Source of the DNA: JAGREO01 sp020446285
Lineage (GTDB): Bacteria > Pseudomonadota > Alphaproteobacteria > Geminicoccales > Geminicoccaceae
NCBI GenBank assembly: GCA_041398005.1
Contig: JAWKVP010000002.1
Location: forward strand, 434,001-498,000
Direction: 5' to 3'
DNA length: 64,000 bases
Both the position numbers and the translations under genes were made by a program. Numbering within the stretch: the stretch's first letter is position 1; each line of letters opens with the position of its first letter. Under the pieces are notes generated by a model. The model saw nothing but the letters and a program-made list of their open reading frames with translations. It did no database searches and had not been told where the DNA came from. Below, in pieces: positions 8,940 to 17,729 of this stretch.

Positions 8940-9788
8940 ATGGAAACGGAATCCGGCGCGCGGCACGCTATGTCCATCGATGTCGAGGAATTTTTTCAGG
9001 TATGGGCACTGCGCAACCATTATGCGCGCGCGGATTGGGACCGTCTGCCATCGCGGGTCGTGGAAAGCACGGATCGACTCCTCGAGCTGATGGGCGCGAC
9101 CGGCACGCACGCCACCTTCTTTACCCTCGGCTGGGTGGCCGAGCGTCATCCCGACCTGATCCGTCGCATCGTCGCCGAGGGCCATGAACTCGCCAGCCAC
9201 GGTTATGACCACCAGCTCGTGCGGGAGATGAGCGAACAGGCATTCCGCGAGGATCTCATGCGTTCGAAGGATCTTCTGGAGCAGGCCGGCAAGGTCGAGG
9301 TGACAGGCTATCGTGCACCCAATTTCTCCATCGATTCCAGCACGCCCTGGGCCTATGAGGCACTGCTCGATGCGGGCTATCGCTACAGTTCCAGTTCGCA
9401 TCCCGTCGCCAACGACCATTATGGCGATGTACGCGGAGAGCGGCATCCGCACCGGCGTGACGGCATCGTCGAACTGCCGGTCACCGTGCTGCCGGTGGGC
9501 GGGCGCAACCTGCCCTGCGCCGGCGGCGGTTATTTCCGCATCCTGCCCTATCGCTGGACGCGCTTCGCCCTTGCCCGAACGGTGCGCGAGCCGGGCGCGC
9601 GGACCATGTTCTACCTGCATCCATGGGAGGTCGATCCGGGCCAGCCACGGCCCGACCGGCTGGAATTCAAGACCCGCATCCGCCACTATACAAGGTTGTC
9701 GAAATGCGCCTCGATGTTGAAGGATCTGATGCAGCGCTTCACCTGGAACCGGATCGACAGGGTCTACGCCCGAGAGCTCGGCCGATGA
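8940..9788 (+). CDS. XrtA-system polysaccharide deacetylase
   Basis: A 282-residue NodB-type polysaccharide deacetylase. MSIDVEEFF carries the catalytic/metal Asp, THATFFTLGW matches family motif 1 spacing, and EGHELASHGYDH gives the metal-binding H-x-x-x-H pair. RAPNFSI and the C-terminal FYLHPWE are typical of the XrtA-linked subfamily (with its DUF3473-like end). It probably removes acetyl groups from the exopolysaccharide during or after assembly. No signal peptide is visible. It starts one base after the previous TAG and its stop overlaps the next ATG. Confidence 0.88.
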   Translation: METESGARHAMSIDVEEFFQVWALRNHYARADWDRLPSRVVESTDRLLELMGATGTHATFFTLGWVAERHPDLIRRIVAEGHELASHGYDHQLVREMSEQAFREDLMRSKDLLEQAGKVEVTGYRAPNFSIDSSTPWAYEALLDAGYRYSSSSHPVANDHYGDVRGERHPHRRDGIVELPVTVLPVGGRNLPCAGGGYFRILPYRWTRFALARTVREPGARTMFYLHPWEVDPGQPRPDRLEFKTRIRHYTRLSKCASMLKDLMQRFTWNRIDRVYARELGR

Positions 9789-10825
9789 CTGCCCCGGTAG
9801 AGACGAGGCTTCTCGCCGATGGCGGTGCCGGGGAGTGGGATGCCTACGTCGATGCACATGAGAAAGGCACCTTCTTCCACCGTTCGGACTGGCGACGGGC
9901 CATCGCCGAGGGTTTCGGCCATAAGACACATTTCATCGAGGCCAGACGCGGCGGCAGGCTCGCCGGCGTGCTTCCACTGGTTCAGGTCAGGAGCCCGCTT
10001 TTCGGTCATGCGCTCGTCAGCACCGGCTTCTGCGTCGAGGGCGGGCCCATTGCCGATGATGACGAGAGCCTCGCTGCCCTGCTCGAAGCGGCCGAGGAAA
10101 CGGCACTCGAACGAGGCGCATCACGCATCGAGTTCCGCTCGCCGGCACCGGATCGCAAGGGCTGGGTCGATGCCGCCGGCACCTATGTCGGATTCAGGCG
10201 CGGACTGGAGAGTGATCCCGACGCCAATCTCGCCCGTATCCGCCGCAAACAGCGGGCAATGGTCAGGAAGGGCCTTGGCTTCGGCCTCACAGCGACTGTC
10301 GACGAGACTGTCGACCGCTTTCACGATATCTACGCCGCAAGCGTCCATCGTCTCGGTACACCCGTCTTCGGCAAACGTTATTTCCAGGCGCTGCAGCGGA
10401 CATTCGGCGATGATTGCGATGTTCTCACCATCGAGAAAGACGACGAAGCGGTCGCTTCCGTCCTGAGCTTCTATCACAAGGGCACCGTCCTTCCCTATTA
10501 CGGCGGCAGCCTGCCCGAGGCGCGCAATCTCGCCGCCAATGATGTGATGTATCACGAACTGATGCGCCATGCGGTCGTCAATCGCGGCTGCAACATGTTC
10601 GATTTCGGCCGCAGCAAGAAGGACACCGGCGCTTACAATTTCAAGCGCCACTGGGGCTTCGAGCCCGAGGAACTGACCTATGGCTTCTGGATGAAGGACG
10701 GCGGCGCACCACCCGAAATCAATCCGCTCAACCCCAAATACCGGCTCTTCATCAACATATGGCAGAAGATGCCGCTTTGGCTGACCAAGATCGTCGGGCC
10801 GCCCATCGCCCGCCAGCTCGGCTGA
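9785..10825 (+). CDS. FemAB-family XrtA/PEP-CTERM-associated protein
   Basis: A 346-residue GNAT-fold protein of the FemAB type. It has an N-terminal acyltransferase-like half (TFFHRSDWRRAIAEGFGH) and a second half with VLSFYHKGTVLPYYGGS and FDFGRSKKDTGAYNFKRHWGF, typical of this group. The family transfers amino-acid or acyl groups, and in XrtA loci it is presumed to modify the polysaccharide or its carrier. The ATG at 9785 overlaps the deacetylase stop (ATGA). Confidence 0.83.
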   Translation: MTAPVETRLLADGGAGEWDAYVDAHEKGTFFHRSDWRRAIAEGFGHKTHFIEARRGGRLAGVLPLVQVRSPLFGHALVSTGFCVEGGPIADDDESLAALLEAAEETALERGASRIEFRSPAPDRKGWVDAAGTYVGFRRGLESDPDANLARIRRKQRAMVRKGLGFGLTATVDETVDRFHDIYAASVHRLGTPVFGKRYFQALQRTFGDDCDVLTIEKDDEAVASVLSFYHKGTVLPYYGGSLPEARNLAANDVMYHELMRHAVVNRGCNMFDFGRSKKDTGAYNFKRHWGFEPEELTYGFWMKDGGAPPEINPLNPKYRLFINIWQKMPLWLTKIVGPPIARQLG

Positions 10826-10845
10826 TCGCAGGAAGGCATCGAACC

Positions 10846-12090
10846 TTGGCCGATATCCTGTTCGTCGCGCATCGCGTGCCCTGGCCGCCGGACAAGGGCG
10901 AGAAGATCCGCGCATTCAACATGATCCGCCATCTCTCGCGCAGCCATCGGGTGCATCTGGCCGCGTTCGTCGACGATCCGGCCGATCTCGGTCGCGCGGA
11001 CGAACTCGGACGCTGGTGCGCGAGCATGCGTCTCGCCCGCATCGACCGTGCCACCCGCCTGCAACGGATGGCCATGGCTCTTCTGAGCGGAAAGGCGCTG
11101 AGCGTCGCGGTCTTCGACGATGCGGAGCTTCGCGGCTGGATCAGGGAACGCATCGAGGCGGGCATCGACCTCGCCCTGGGCTATTCCGGCGCGGTCGCAC
11201 CGGTGATCGATTTCACCCCCACCCTCTTCGATCTCGTCGATTGCGACAGTGCCAAATGGCAGGCCATGGCACGCGACCGGCGCGGACCGTCCGGATGGAT
11301 CTATCGCCGCGAGGCCCGGATCGTTGCCCGGCTCGAACGGCAGATCGCCGAACGTTCGGCAGCGACCCTGCTCGTTTCCGAACCCGAGGCCGAACTCTGC
11401 CGCACGATCACCGGCGTCACCGACGGCCGCATCCAGGCCGTGGCCAATGGCGTCGATACGGAACTGTTCGATCCTGGCGTGCCGTGGCCGTCACCCTATC
11501 CCGCCGACCGGCGCCCGGCCATCGTGTTCACCGGCGTGATGAACTATGCGCCCAATGTCGAGGCGGTGCAGTGGCTGCACCGTCATGTCTGGCCATGCTT
11601 GCGCGAACATCCGAAGCGGCCGCGCCTTGCCATCGTCGGATCGTCGCCCGTCGCATCGATCCGCACGCTTGCCGACGGCGATAATGTGCTCGTCACTGGC
11701 CGGGTGGCCGACATCCAGCCATGGCTTGCCCACGCGGCAATCGCCGTCGCGCCACTCCGGCTCGCGCGCGGTATTCAGAACAAGGTGCTCGAAGCGATGG
11801 CGATGGAACTGCCCGTGGTCGCGACCGCCGCCGCCGCTGAAGGCATCGACGCGCGCCCGGGCGACCACTTCCTCGTCGCCGACGAACCGGCCGATTTCAC
11901 CAAGGCCCTACGCAACCTCCTCGACCAGCCGCAACATGCCCGCACGATCGGCCGCGACGCCCGCGCACAGGTCATCGAAAACCACTCCTGGCCGGCCCGC
12001 CTCGCCCCGCTGGACGACATCATCGGGCAAATGATGGCTGAAAAGTCCGTCTCCAGGCGGTTGCGAAAGGATCCGGGGATCGTTGCCTGA
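10846..12090 (+). CDS. XrtA-system glycosyltransferase (GT4-like)
   Basis: A 414-residue glycosyltransferase resembling the sugar transferase of PEP-CTERM/XrtA loci. The N-terminus LFVAHRVPWPPDKGEKIRAF fits the expected start of the family. The C-terminal GT-B domain shows VFTGVMNYAPNVEA, VTGRVADIQPWL and the donor-site stretch RGIQNKVLEAMAM. No ATG precedes the conserved start, so a TTG at 10846 is chosen, with a GGAAGG ribosome site at 10831-10836. It is the last gene of the operon. The next gene is an unrelated regulator, so the locus ends here without an exosortase. Confidence 0.83.
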   Translation: MADILFVAHRVPWPPDKGEKIRAFNMIRHLSRSHRVHLAAFVDDPADLGRADELGRWCASMRLARIDRATRLQRMAMALLSGKALSVAVFDDAELRGWIRERIEAGIDLALGYSGAVAPVIDFTPTLFDLVDCDSAKWQAMARDRRGPSGWIYRREARIVARLERQIAERSAATLLVSEPEAELCRTITGVTDGRIQAVANGVDTELFDPGVPWPSPYPADRRPAIVFTGVMNYAPNVEAVQWLHRHVWPCLREHPKRPRLAIVGSSPVASIRTLADGDNVLVTGRVADIQPWLAHAAIAVAPLRLARGIQNKVLEAMAMELPVVATAAAAEGIDARPGDHFLVADEPADFTKALRNLLDQPQHARTIGRDARAQVIENHSWPARLAPLDDIIGQMMAEKSVSRRLRKDPGIVA

Positions 12091-12171
12091 CCTGCATGGT
12101 CAAAGTGGAAACAGCAGGTTTTTCGGCAATGGGTTTCGGCCATGCATTGACGCGATGTGTGTCCCGCTGTA

Positions 12172-12188
12172 TTGAATTCTGAATTCAA
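12172..12188. promoter_or_regulatory. 17-bp perfect palindrome upstream of the GntR gene
   Basis: TTGAATTC (12172-12179), a central T (12180) and GAATTCAA (12181-12188) form a perfect inverted repeat 27 bases before the GntR-family start codon. GntR/FCD regulators commonly bind short palindromes next to their own gene. It is the natural candidate operator for autoregulation and control of the downstream catabolic operon. Confidence 0.6.
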
Positions 12189-12214
12189 AAAAAAAGCACA
12201 ACAACATTGCAGGG

Positions 12215-12910
12215 ATGGAGCATAGCCTCGTGAGGGCGATCGAGCTGCCGCAAAGCCGGAGCGAACTGGTCTATCAGGCTATCGTGGACGAGATCTGCGA
12301 GGGTCGTCTTCCGGCCGGGGACAGGCTCGTTCAGGAACAGCTCGCCATGCGTCTCGGCGTTTCCCGACAGCCGGTACAACAAGCCATGGCACGGCTCGAG
12401 GCGGATGGACTGGCGGAGAAAACAGGCCGCCGGGGTTTGTGCGTGGCAACGCTCGACCTCGACCGGATGCGCCAGCACTACGACCTTCGCGCCGTACTCG
12501 ATGGCCTCGCGGCTGCCAGTGCTGCGCGGATTGCGGCGAAAAACCCGGATCGGGCCGTGATCTTCCGCGCCGAGGGCGATGCCTGTCTGGCGCTCGCGGA
12601 CCGGGCCGCGACGGAGGGTTCGATCCGCGCCCGTATCCACGCCGACGAAACGTTCCACAAGACGATCTACGGCTTTTCGGGCAATCCGCTCATCGAACGC
12701 AGCGCGGAGCCGCACTGGCTCTATCTCCGCCGGGCAATGAGTGATGTGCTCCGCCATGCGGGCTATTCGGTAACCATCGGTGAGGAGCATGCCGCCATTC
12801 TCGACGCCGTCTGCGCGGGCAATGAGGAAGAAGCATCCGGACGCGCGATCGGGCACGTTCAAAGGGCCTGCGAGTTGCTGGTGTCAGCGTTCGGCGACAA
12901 GAGCGCATGA
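12215..12910 (+). CDS. GntR-family transcriptional regulator, FCD (FadR-like) type
   Basis: A 231-residue regulator. Residues about 13-80 form the winged helix (LVYQAIVDEICEGRLPAGDRL, LAMRLGVSRQPVQQAMARLEADGL). Residues about 90-225 form an all-helical FCD effector domain with the expected metal/ligand histidines (the HADETFHKTI stretch, then EEHAAILDAV). Such proteins usually sense carboxylic acids or their CoA esters. It stands 60 bases before the acyl-CoA ligase operon and after a 17-bp palindrome, so local control of that operon is likely. The ligand is unknown. Confidence 0.9.
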   Translation: MEHSLVRAIELPQSRSELVYQAIVDEICEGRLPAGDRLVQEQLAMRLGVSRQPVQQAMARLEADGLAEKTGRRGLCVATLDLDRMRQHYDLRAVLDGLAAASAARIAAKNPDRAVIFRAEGDACLALADRAATEGSIRARIHADETFHKTIYGFSGNPLIERSAEPHWLYLRRAMSDVLRHAGYSVTIGEEHAAILDAVCAGNEEEASGRAIGHVQRACELLVSAFGDKSA

Positions 12911-12970
12911 CGATACACCGGGTGATGCGGCAACGGCGGAAGTCATCTGACGGGTTGGGAACGAGCTGAC

Positions 12971-14524
12971 ATGTCTCACATTCTCACACTGGGCGAAGTC
13001 CTGACGGCACAGGCCCGGCTTCGCCCCGAGGCTCTCGGCGCCCGTGACCTCGAACGTTCGATGACGTTCCGCCTCTGGAACGAGCGTGCCTGCAGACTCG
13101 CCAACGCGCTGCGTGGCCTGGGCCTGGAACGTGGCGACCGTGTTGCCGTCCTCGCCTGGAATCGCGTGGAATGGGCGGAGATCTATGCTGCCTGCGCGAA
13201 GGCGTGCCTTGTCGCCGTACCGGTGAATTTCCGCCTGGTCGGCACCGAGGTTCTGCACATTCTCGAGGATTGCGATGCACGGGCTGTAATCGTCGAGGAC
13301 GGCCTGATTGGTGTGATCGAGAGCATCCGGTCATCGCTCGATCTGCCCCGCTCACGCTTCATTGCCATCGGCGCAACCGCAAGCGGATACCGCGCTTACG
13401 AGGATCTGCTCGGTGCTGCATCGGCGAGTGAACCGGACGAACCCGCCAGCCCGCGGGAGAGCTGGTGCTTCATGTATACATCGGGCACCACCGGTGCACC
13501 GAAAGGAGCCGTCCGCAACCATCGCAACATGGCGATGCTCGCGTTCATGACCCAGGTCGAACTCGGCCTGCACCGACGCGACGACGCCCTTCTCGTCATG
13601 CCGATGTGCCATGCCAATTCACTGAATTTCTTCACGTCATTTGCCTATTGCGGTGGTGCGGTATCGATCTTTTCCCGGCGTTCGTTCGATCCCGAACTCT
13701 GCCTGCGCACCTTTGCCGAGACGGGCGCAACCTTCACCTCGCTCGTCCCGACCCACTATTCCATGATGCTCGACGTGCCGGCTGCAGACCGCTTCGGGCA
13801 GTTCGGCCGGGTCGAAAAGCTTATGATCTCGTCAGCACCTGCCCATGTCGAGACCAAGCGCGCGATCATGGAGATGTTTCCCAATTCGGGCCTGTTCGAG
13901 CTTTACGGCTCTACCGAGGCCGGCTGGGTAACCATGCTCCATCCGCACGAGCAGTTCGACAAGCCCGGCACGGTCGGGCGCGAGGTCGTGGGCTCGGCAC
14001 CGGTGCGCCTGTTCGATGATGACGGTAACGAAGTACCGGACGGCGAGCCCGGCGAACTCCATTCCTGCGGCCCCTACTGCTTCGACGGATACTGGAGCCT
14101 GCCGGACAAGACGGCCGAGGCCTTCCGGGGCGACTGGCTGACGGTGGGGGATATCGGCGTACGCGATGAAGACGGTTACATTCGCCTGATCGACCGCAAG
14201 AAGAACCTCATCATCTCCGGCGGCGAGAACATCTATCCGTCCGAGGTCGAGAATGTTCTGGCGGCGCATCCCGCCGTCCGCGATGTCGCCGTGATCGGCA
14301 CGCCCGATCCCAAATGGGGCGAGAACGTCCACGCGGCCGTCGTTCTGAAAAACGGAGCGAGCGCCAGCGAGGCCGAACTCATCGCCTTCACCCGCGAACG
14401 CCTCGCCGGATTCAAGCGCCCGCGCGCGGTCACGTTCCTTGCGCCAGAAGACATGCCACGAAACGCGACGGGCAAGATCCTCCACAGGAATCTGCGAGAG
14501 CTTCTGGCCGGAAGCACGAAATGA
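12971..14524 (+). CDS. Acyl-CoA synthetase (AMP-forming)
   Basis: A 517-residue member of the ANL superfamily, activating a carboxylic acid to its CoA thioester via an acyl-adenylate. Clear motifs are A3 YTSGTTGAPKGA, A5 ELYGSTEAG, A7 LTVGDIG, A8 LIDRKKNLIISGGENIYP and the catalytic lysine in NATGKILH. The size fits medium/long-chain or aromatic acid ligases. The substrate cannot be read from the sequence. It is the first enzyme of an operon with a thiamine-diphosphate lyase-like enzyme and an APH-fold kinase, suggesting a hydroxyacid substrate. Confidence 0.9.
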   Translation: MSHILTLGEVLTAQARLRPEALGARDLERSMTFRLWNERACRLANALRGLGLERGDRVAVLAWNRVEWAEIYAACAKACLVAVPVNFRLVGTEVLHILEDCDARAVIVEDGLIGVIESIRSSLDLPRSRFIAIGATASGYRAYEDLLGAASASEPDEPASPRESWCFMYTSGTTGAPKGAVRNHRNMAMLAFMTQVELGLHRRDDALLVMPMCHANSLNFFTSFAYCGGAVSIFSRRSFDPELCLRTFAETGATFTSLVPTHYSMMLDVPAADRFGQFGRVEKLMISSAPAHVETKRAIMEMFPNSGLFELYGSTEAGWVTMLHPHEQFDKPGTVGREVVGSAPVRLFDDDGNEVPDGEPGELHSCGPYCFDGYWSLPDKTAEAFRGDWLTVGDIGVRDEDGYIRLIDRKKNLIISGGENIYPSEVENVLAAHPAVRDVAVIGTPDPKWGENVHAAVVLKNGASASEAELIAFTRERLAGFKRPRAVTFLAPEDMPRNATGKILHRNLRELLAGSTK

Positions 14525-14578
14525 GCCGAGCGAGCGACCATTCGACAACAGAAACATCCAGCCGAGCGGAGATGCCGC

Positions 14579-16342
14579 ATGACCGACTATGACAGGAACC
14601 TGCCGCGGCAGGATCTGAACGAGGACGAGACGAGCGTTGCGAGCTGGATCGCGAGGAGCCTCAAGGCTCGTGGCGTCGATCGCGTGTTCGGCCTGCAGGG
14701 CGGCCACATTCAGCCGATCTGGGATCATCTCGGCAGACTTGGCATCCGCATCATCGACGTTCGCGACGAGGGCGCCGCCGTACACATGGCCCACGCCCAT
14801 TCGGAACTCACAGGTGAGATCGGCATCGCCATGGTGACCGCCGGGCCGGGCGTCACCAATACGGTCACCGCCATCGCCAACGCCTCCCTCGCCCGCATGC
14901 CGGTACTTCTGATCGGCGGCTGCACCTCGCGGCCGCAGGCGAACATGGGTCCGCTGCAGGATATCCCGCATGTCGATATCCTGCGGCCCGTCACCCGCTA
15001 TGCCCGCACGGCACGGGTTCCCGATCAGGCGATCCGCGAGCTCGACGAGGCCATCGCCTGCGCATTCGGCGACAGGGGCGAACCCGGCCCGTGCTATATC
15101 GAGTTCCCGACCGATGTCCTGCGCACACCGGTTGCGGCGAACCTCATTCTCGACGAGTGGATCGAGGGCCGGCCGCGACGGAACATTCCCCCCGAACCGG
15201 CACTGGTGGCGAAAGGGGTCGACGCCATCCGCGCCGCCCGCCGGCCGCTGGTCATCAGTGGCCGTGGTGCCTGCAATGCCAGCGCCGCACTCGAACGTTT
15301 TCTCGATGCGAGCGGCGCGCTCTATCTGGACACACAGGAAAGCCGCGGACTCGTTCCCTCCGATCACCCCGCATTCGTGGGCGCCGTGCGCGCGGCGGCG
15401 ATGAGTGGCGCCGATCTGGTCATCACGCTCGGTCGCAAGCTCGACTACCAGCTCGCCTACGGATCGCCCGCAGTCTATGGCGATGCCCGCTTCATGCGCA
15501 TCGCCGATACCGCCGGCGAACTGATCGACAACCGCCGGGGTGATCCCGAAATGCTGGCGGATGTCGGCCTTGCACTCGATGCCCTTGCCGACGGACTCGG
15601 CAATGATCCCGGCGAACGGGATGGTGAATGGCTGGACATGCTTCGCGGCAGGCAGCGCGAACGTACAGCGCGCGGAAATGCGGCAACGGCACCAGAACGT
15701 GGACCCGACGGCAAGATTCATCCGGCGGCGATCTTCGATGCACTGCGCGATCTGACCGATGACGACTATATCGGCGTCGCCGATGGTGGCGATCTTCTGA
15801 GTTTCGCCCGGGTGGGACTGCCTGCGGGAACCTATCTCGATGCCGGAACCTTCGGCTGTCTCGGCGTGGGCGTTCCCTATGCCGTGGCCGCTTCGCTCGC
15901 CTTTCCCGGCCGTCAGGTGATTTCGGTCACCGGCGATGGCGCGTTCGGCATCAATGCCATGGAGATCGACACGGCCGTTCGGCATGGTGCGAAGGCCGTC
16001 TTCATCGTCTCCAACAATGCCGCGTGGAACATCGAACGGCTGGATCAGGATCTGAATTATGGTGGTCGCGTGCTGGCCACGACGCTCAGTCATTCGGATT
16101 ATGCCGGTCTCGCACGCGCTCTCGGCGCACATGGCGAACGGGTAGAGGATCCGGCCGATCTGCGGGCCGCCATCGAACGGGGGCTTGCCAACGCACCGGC
16201 GGTGATCGATGTGGTGACATCGCAATATGTCGTCTCCTCGGATGCCAGCAAGGGGCTCGGTTTCGTCCCCGACTATCAGGCCCTTACCGCCTGGGACGAT
16301 GCGGAGAGGCGCCGTCGCGGGGAAACCGCCGGCGATGCCTGA
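14579..16342 (+). CDS. Thiamine-diphosphate enzyme, 2-hydroxyacyl-CoA lyase/oxalyl-CoA decarboxylase-like
   Basis: A 587-residue ThDP-dependent enzyme with the three-domain layout of the acetolactate synthase superfamily. Glu64 in VRDEGAAVHMA is the cofactor-activating glutamate, and GDGAFGINAME with the following NN (VSNNAAW) is the ThDP/Mg2+ motif. The segments ANMGPLQDIPHVDI and LDAGTFGCLGVG look closer to 2-hydroxyacyl-CoA lyases than to acetolactate synthases. With the CoA ligase upstream, cleavage of a 2-hydroxyacyl-CoA to a one-carbon-shorter aldehyde plus formyl-CoA is plausible. A 2-oxoacid decarboxylase or synthase remains possible. Its stop overlaps the kinase gene by 8 bases. Confidence 0.82.
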   Translation: MTDYDRNLPRQDLNEDETSVASWIARSLKARGVDRVFGLQGGHIQPIWDHLGRLGIRIIDVRDEGAAVHMAHAHSELTGEIGIAMVTAGPGVTNTVTAIANASLARMPVLLIGGCTSRPQANMGPLQDIPHVDILRPVTRYARTARVPDQAIRELDEAIACAFGDRGEPGPCYIEFPTDVLRTPVAANLILDEWIEGRPRRNIPPEPALVAKGVDAIRAARRPLVISGRGACNASAALERFLDASGALYLDTQESRGLVPSDHPAFVGAVRAAAMSGADLVITLGRKLDYQLAYGSPAVYGDARFMRIADTAGELIDNRRGDPEMLADVGLALDALADGLGNDPGERDGEWLDMLRGRQRERTARGNAATAPERGPDGKIHPAAIFDALRDLTDDDYIGVADGGDLLSFARVGLPAGTYLDAGTFGCLGVGVPYAVAASLAFPGRQVISVTGDGAFGINAMEIDTAVRHGAKAVFIVSNNAAWNIERLDQDLNYGGRVLATTLSHSDYAGLARALGAHGERVEDPADLRAAIERGLANAPAVIDVVTSQYVVSSDASKGLGFVPDYQALTAWDDAERRRRGETAGDA

Positions 16343-17390
16343 CATGTCCGTGTCCCTTGTCGGTCACGCCGCTCTCGAGAGCTGGCTTGCCACCCGGTTT
16401 TCAGCGAACCGGGTGAGCATCGACGGCGCCGAACGGCTCTCGGGTGGAGCCATCCAGGAAAACTGGAGCCTTTCGCTGACCATCGACGGCAAGCCGCGGT
16501 CGGTCGTCCTGCGCCGGGACGCACCGGCGACCATCGCCGCCAGTCGTTCCCGAAGCGAGGAATACCAGCTTCTCGCTGCGGCATACGCCGCGTCGATTCG
16601 CGTTCCCGAGCCATTCGGCTTTTGTGGCGACTCCGGACTGATCGGCGCGCCGTTTGCCGTGGTCGAACGTTGCGACGGCACCGCCTACGGTCCCAGGGTG
16701 GTGCGCGACACCACACTTGGAGGCGACCGCGCCGCGCTCGGCGAGGAACTGGGGCGACAGCTCGCCCGAATTCACGCCATGCCGGTCGAGGGCGAACTGG
16801 CGAGCCTTCTGGGCAAACCGCCTGCCGATCCGGCAAGGGAGATGATCGCCGCCCTTCGCAACTGGCTCGATGCGATGAACATCGAACGCCCCGGCATGGA
16901 ATGGTGTCTTCGCCATGCCCTGATCACCGCGCCGGAACCCGCCGACATCGTTTTCACGCATCAGGACTTCCGCACCGGCAATTTTCTTGTCGACGGGAAC
17001 GGCCTGACGGCCATCCTCGACTGGGAGTTCGCCGGCTGGTCCGATCCGATGTCGGACATCGGCTGGTTCTGCGCCGAGTGCTGGCGATTCTCCCGCGCCG
17101 ATCTCGAAGCCGGTGGTATCTGTGCGCGCTCGGATTTCTACAGGGGTTACGAGCGCGAGAGTGGCCGACGCATCGACGCAGCACGGGTGAAATGGTGGGA
17201 ACTCGTAGCCCATCTCCGCTGGGCGGTGATCGCCGTGCAGCAGGGACACCGGCATGCCAGCGGCGAGGAACGCTCGCTGCATCTGGCGCTTACCGGGCGC
17301 ATCGCCGACGGGTTGGAACTCGCGGCGCTGCGCCTGTGCGAGCCGGCTGCAAATGCGGCCGACGCCGGTCAAACGAGAGCAGTGACATGA
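16335..17390 (+). CDS. APH-fold kinase (aminoglycoside/choline kinase-like, LvaA-like)
   Basis: A 351-residue protein with the aminoglycoside phosphotransferase fold. The Brenner-type catalytic loop FTHQDFRTGNFLVD carries the Asp and Asn, and LDWEFAGWSDP supplies the metal-binding Asp. In acid-catabolic operons such kinases (for example LvaA of levulinate breakdown) phosphorylate hydroxyacyl-CoA intermediates, so a metabolic rather than antibiotic-resistance role is more likely here. The ATG at 16335 lies inside the previous gene's end; ATG 16344 is an alternative. The stop overlaps the next ATG. Confidence 0.8.
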   Translation: MPDMSVSLVGHAALESWLATRFSANRVSIDGAERLSGGAIQENWSLSLTIDGKPRSVVLRRDAPATIAASRSRSEEYQLLAAAYAASIRVPEPFGFCGDSGLIGAPFAVVERCDGTAYGPRVVRDTTLGGDRAALGEELGRQLARIHAMPVEGELASLLGKPPADPAREMIAALRNWLDAMNIERPGMEWCLRHALITAPEPADIVFTHQDFRTGNFLVDGNGLTAILDWEFAGWSDPMSDIGWFCAECWRFSRADLEAGGICARSDFYRGYERESGRRIDAARVKWWELVAHLRWAVIAVQQGHRHASGEERSLHLALTGRIADGLELAALRLCEPAANAADAGQTRAVT

Positions 17391-17725
17391 CCGATCCCAT
17401 GCTCGACCTTCTCGATGAAGCGGTAACGATCCTTCGCACGAGGCTGGCCGACTCGCTTTCCGGCGAGCAGCGGTATCTCGCCCTTCTCACCGCCAACGCC
17501 GTTGCGACGGCAGGACGTGAAGCCCGGATCCGGGAACGCCTCGAAGAAGTGCGCAAGCGGATCGACGTGCCCGTCGCCGATATTCGAAACGGACGTCACG
17601 ACGGCGACGGCGCACTCTACGATCGCCTCCGCGAACATGTGATCCTGCGTGCCTGGATCGCCGATCCCGCCACATTGTCGGATGAGGAAAGGGCGATTGT
17701 GAGCGGGATTGTGAGCGGGCCGTGA
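17387..17725 (+). CDS. Small DUF6285-like partner of the APH-fold kinase
   Basis: A 112-residue helical protein without signal peptide or membrane segment. Its size, its overlap with the kinase gene (ATGA at 17387-17390) and sequences such as RYLALLTANAVATAGRE match the small proteins regularly paired with metabolic APH kinases, like LvaB, which is needed for LvaA activity. A regulatory or complex-forming subunit role is inferred. No catalytic motif is visible. Confidence 0.7.
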   Translation: MTDPMLDLLDEAVTILRTRLADSLSGEQRYLALLTANAVATAGREARIRERLEEVRKRIDVPVADIRNGRHDGDGALYDRLREHVILRAWIADPATLSDEERAIVSGIVSGP

Positions 17726-17729
17726 CGGG

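Noticed and set aside
13832..16345. An 837-codon open frame on the minus strand
   Set aside because: It is antisense to the acyl-CoA ligase and ThDP enzyme, has no recognisable domain, and its length is explained by high GC in the third codon position of the true genes.
16335..17390. Aminoglycoside resistance enzyme
   Set aside because: The fold is shared with metabolic kinases, and the operon with a CoA ligase and small partner points to metabolism.
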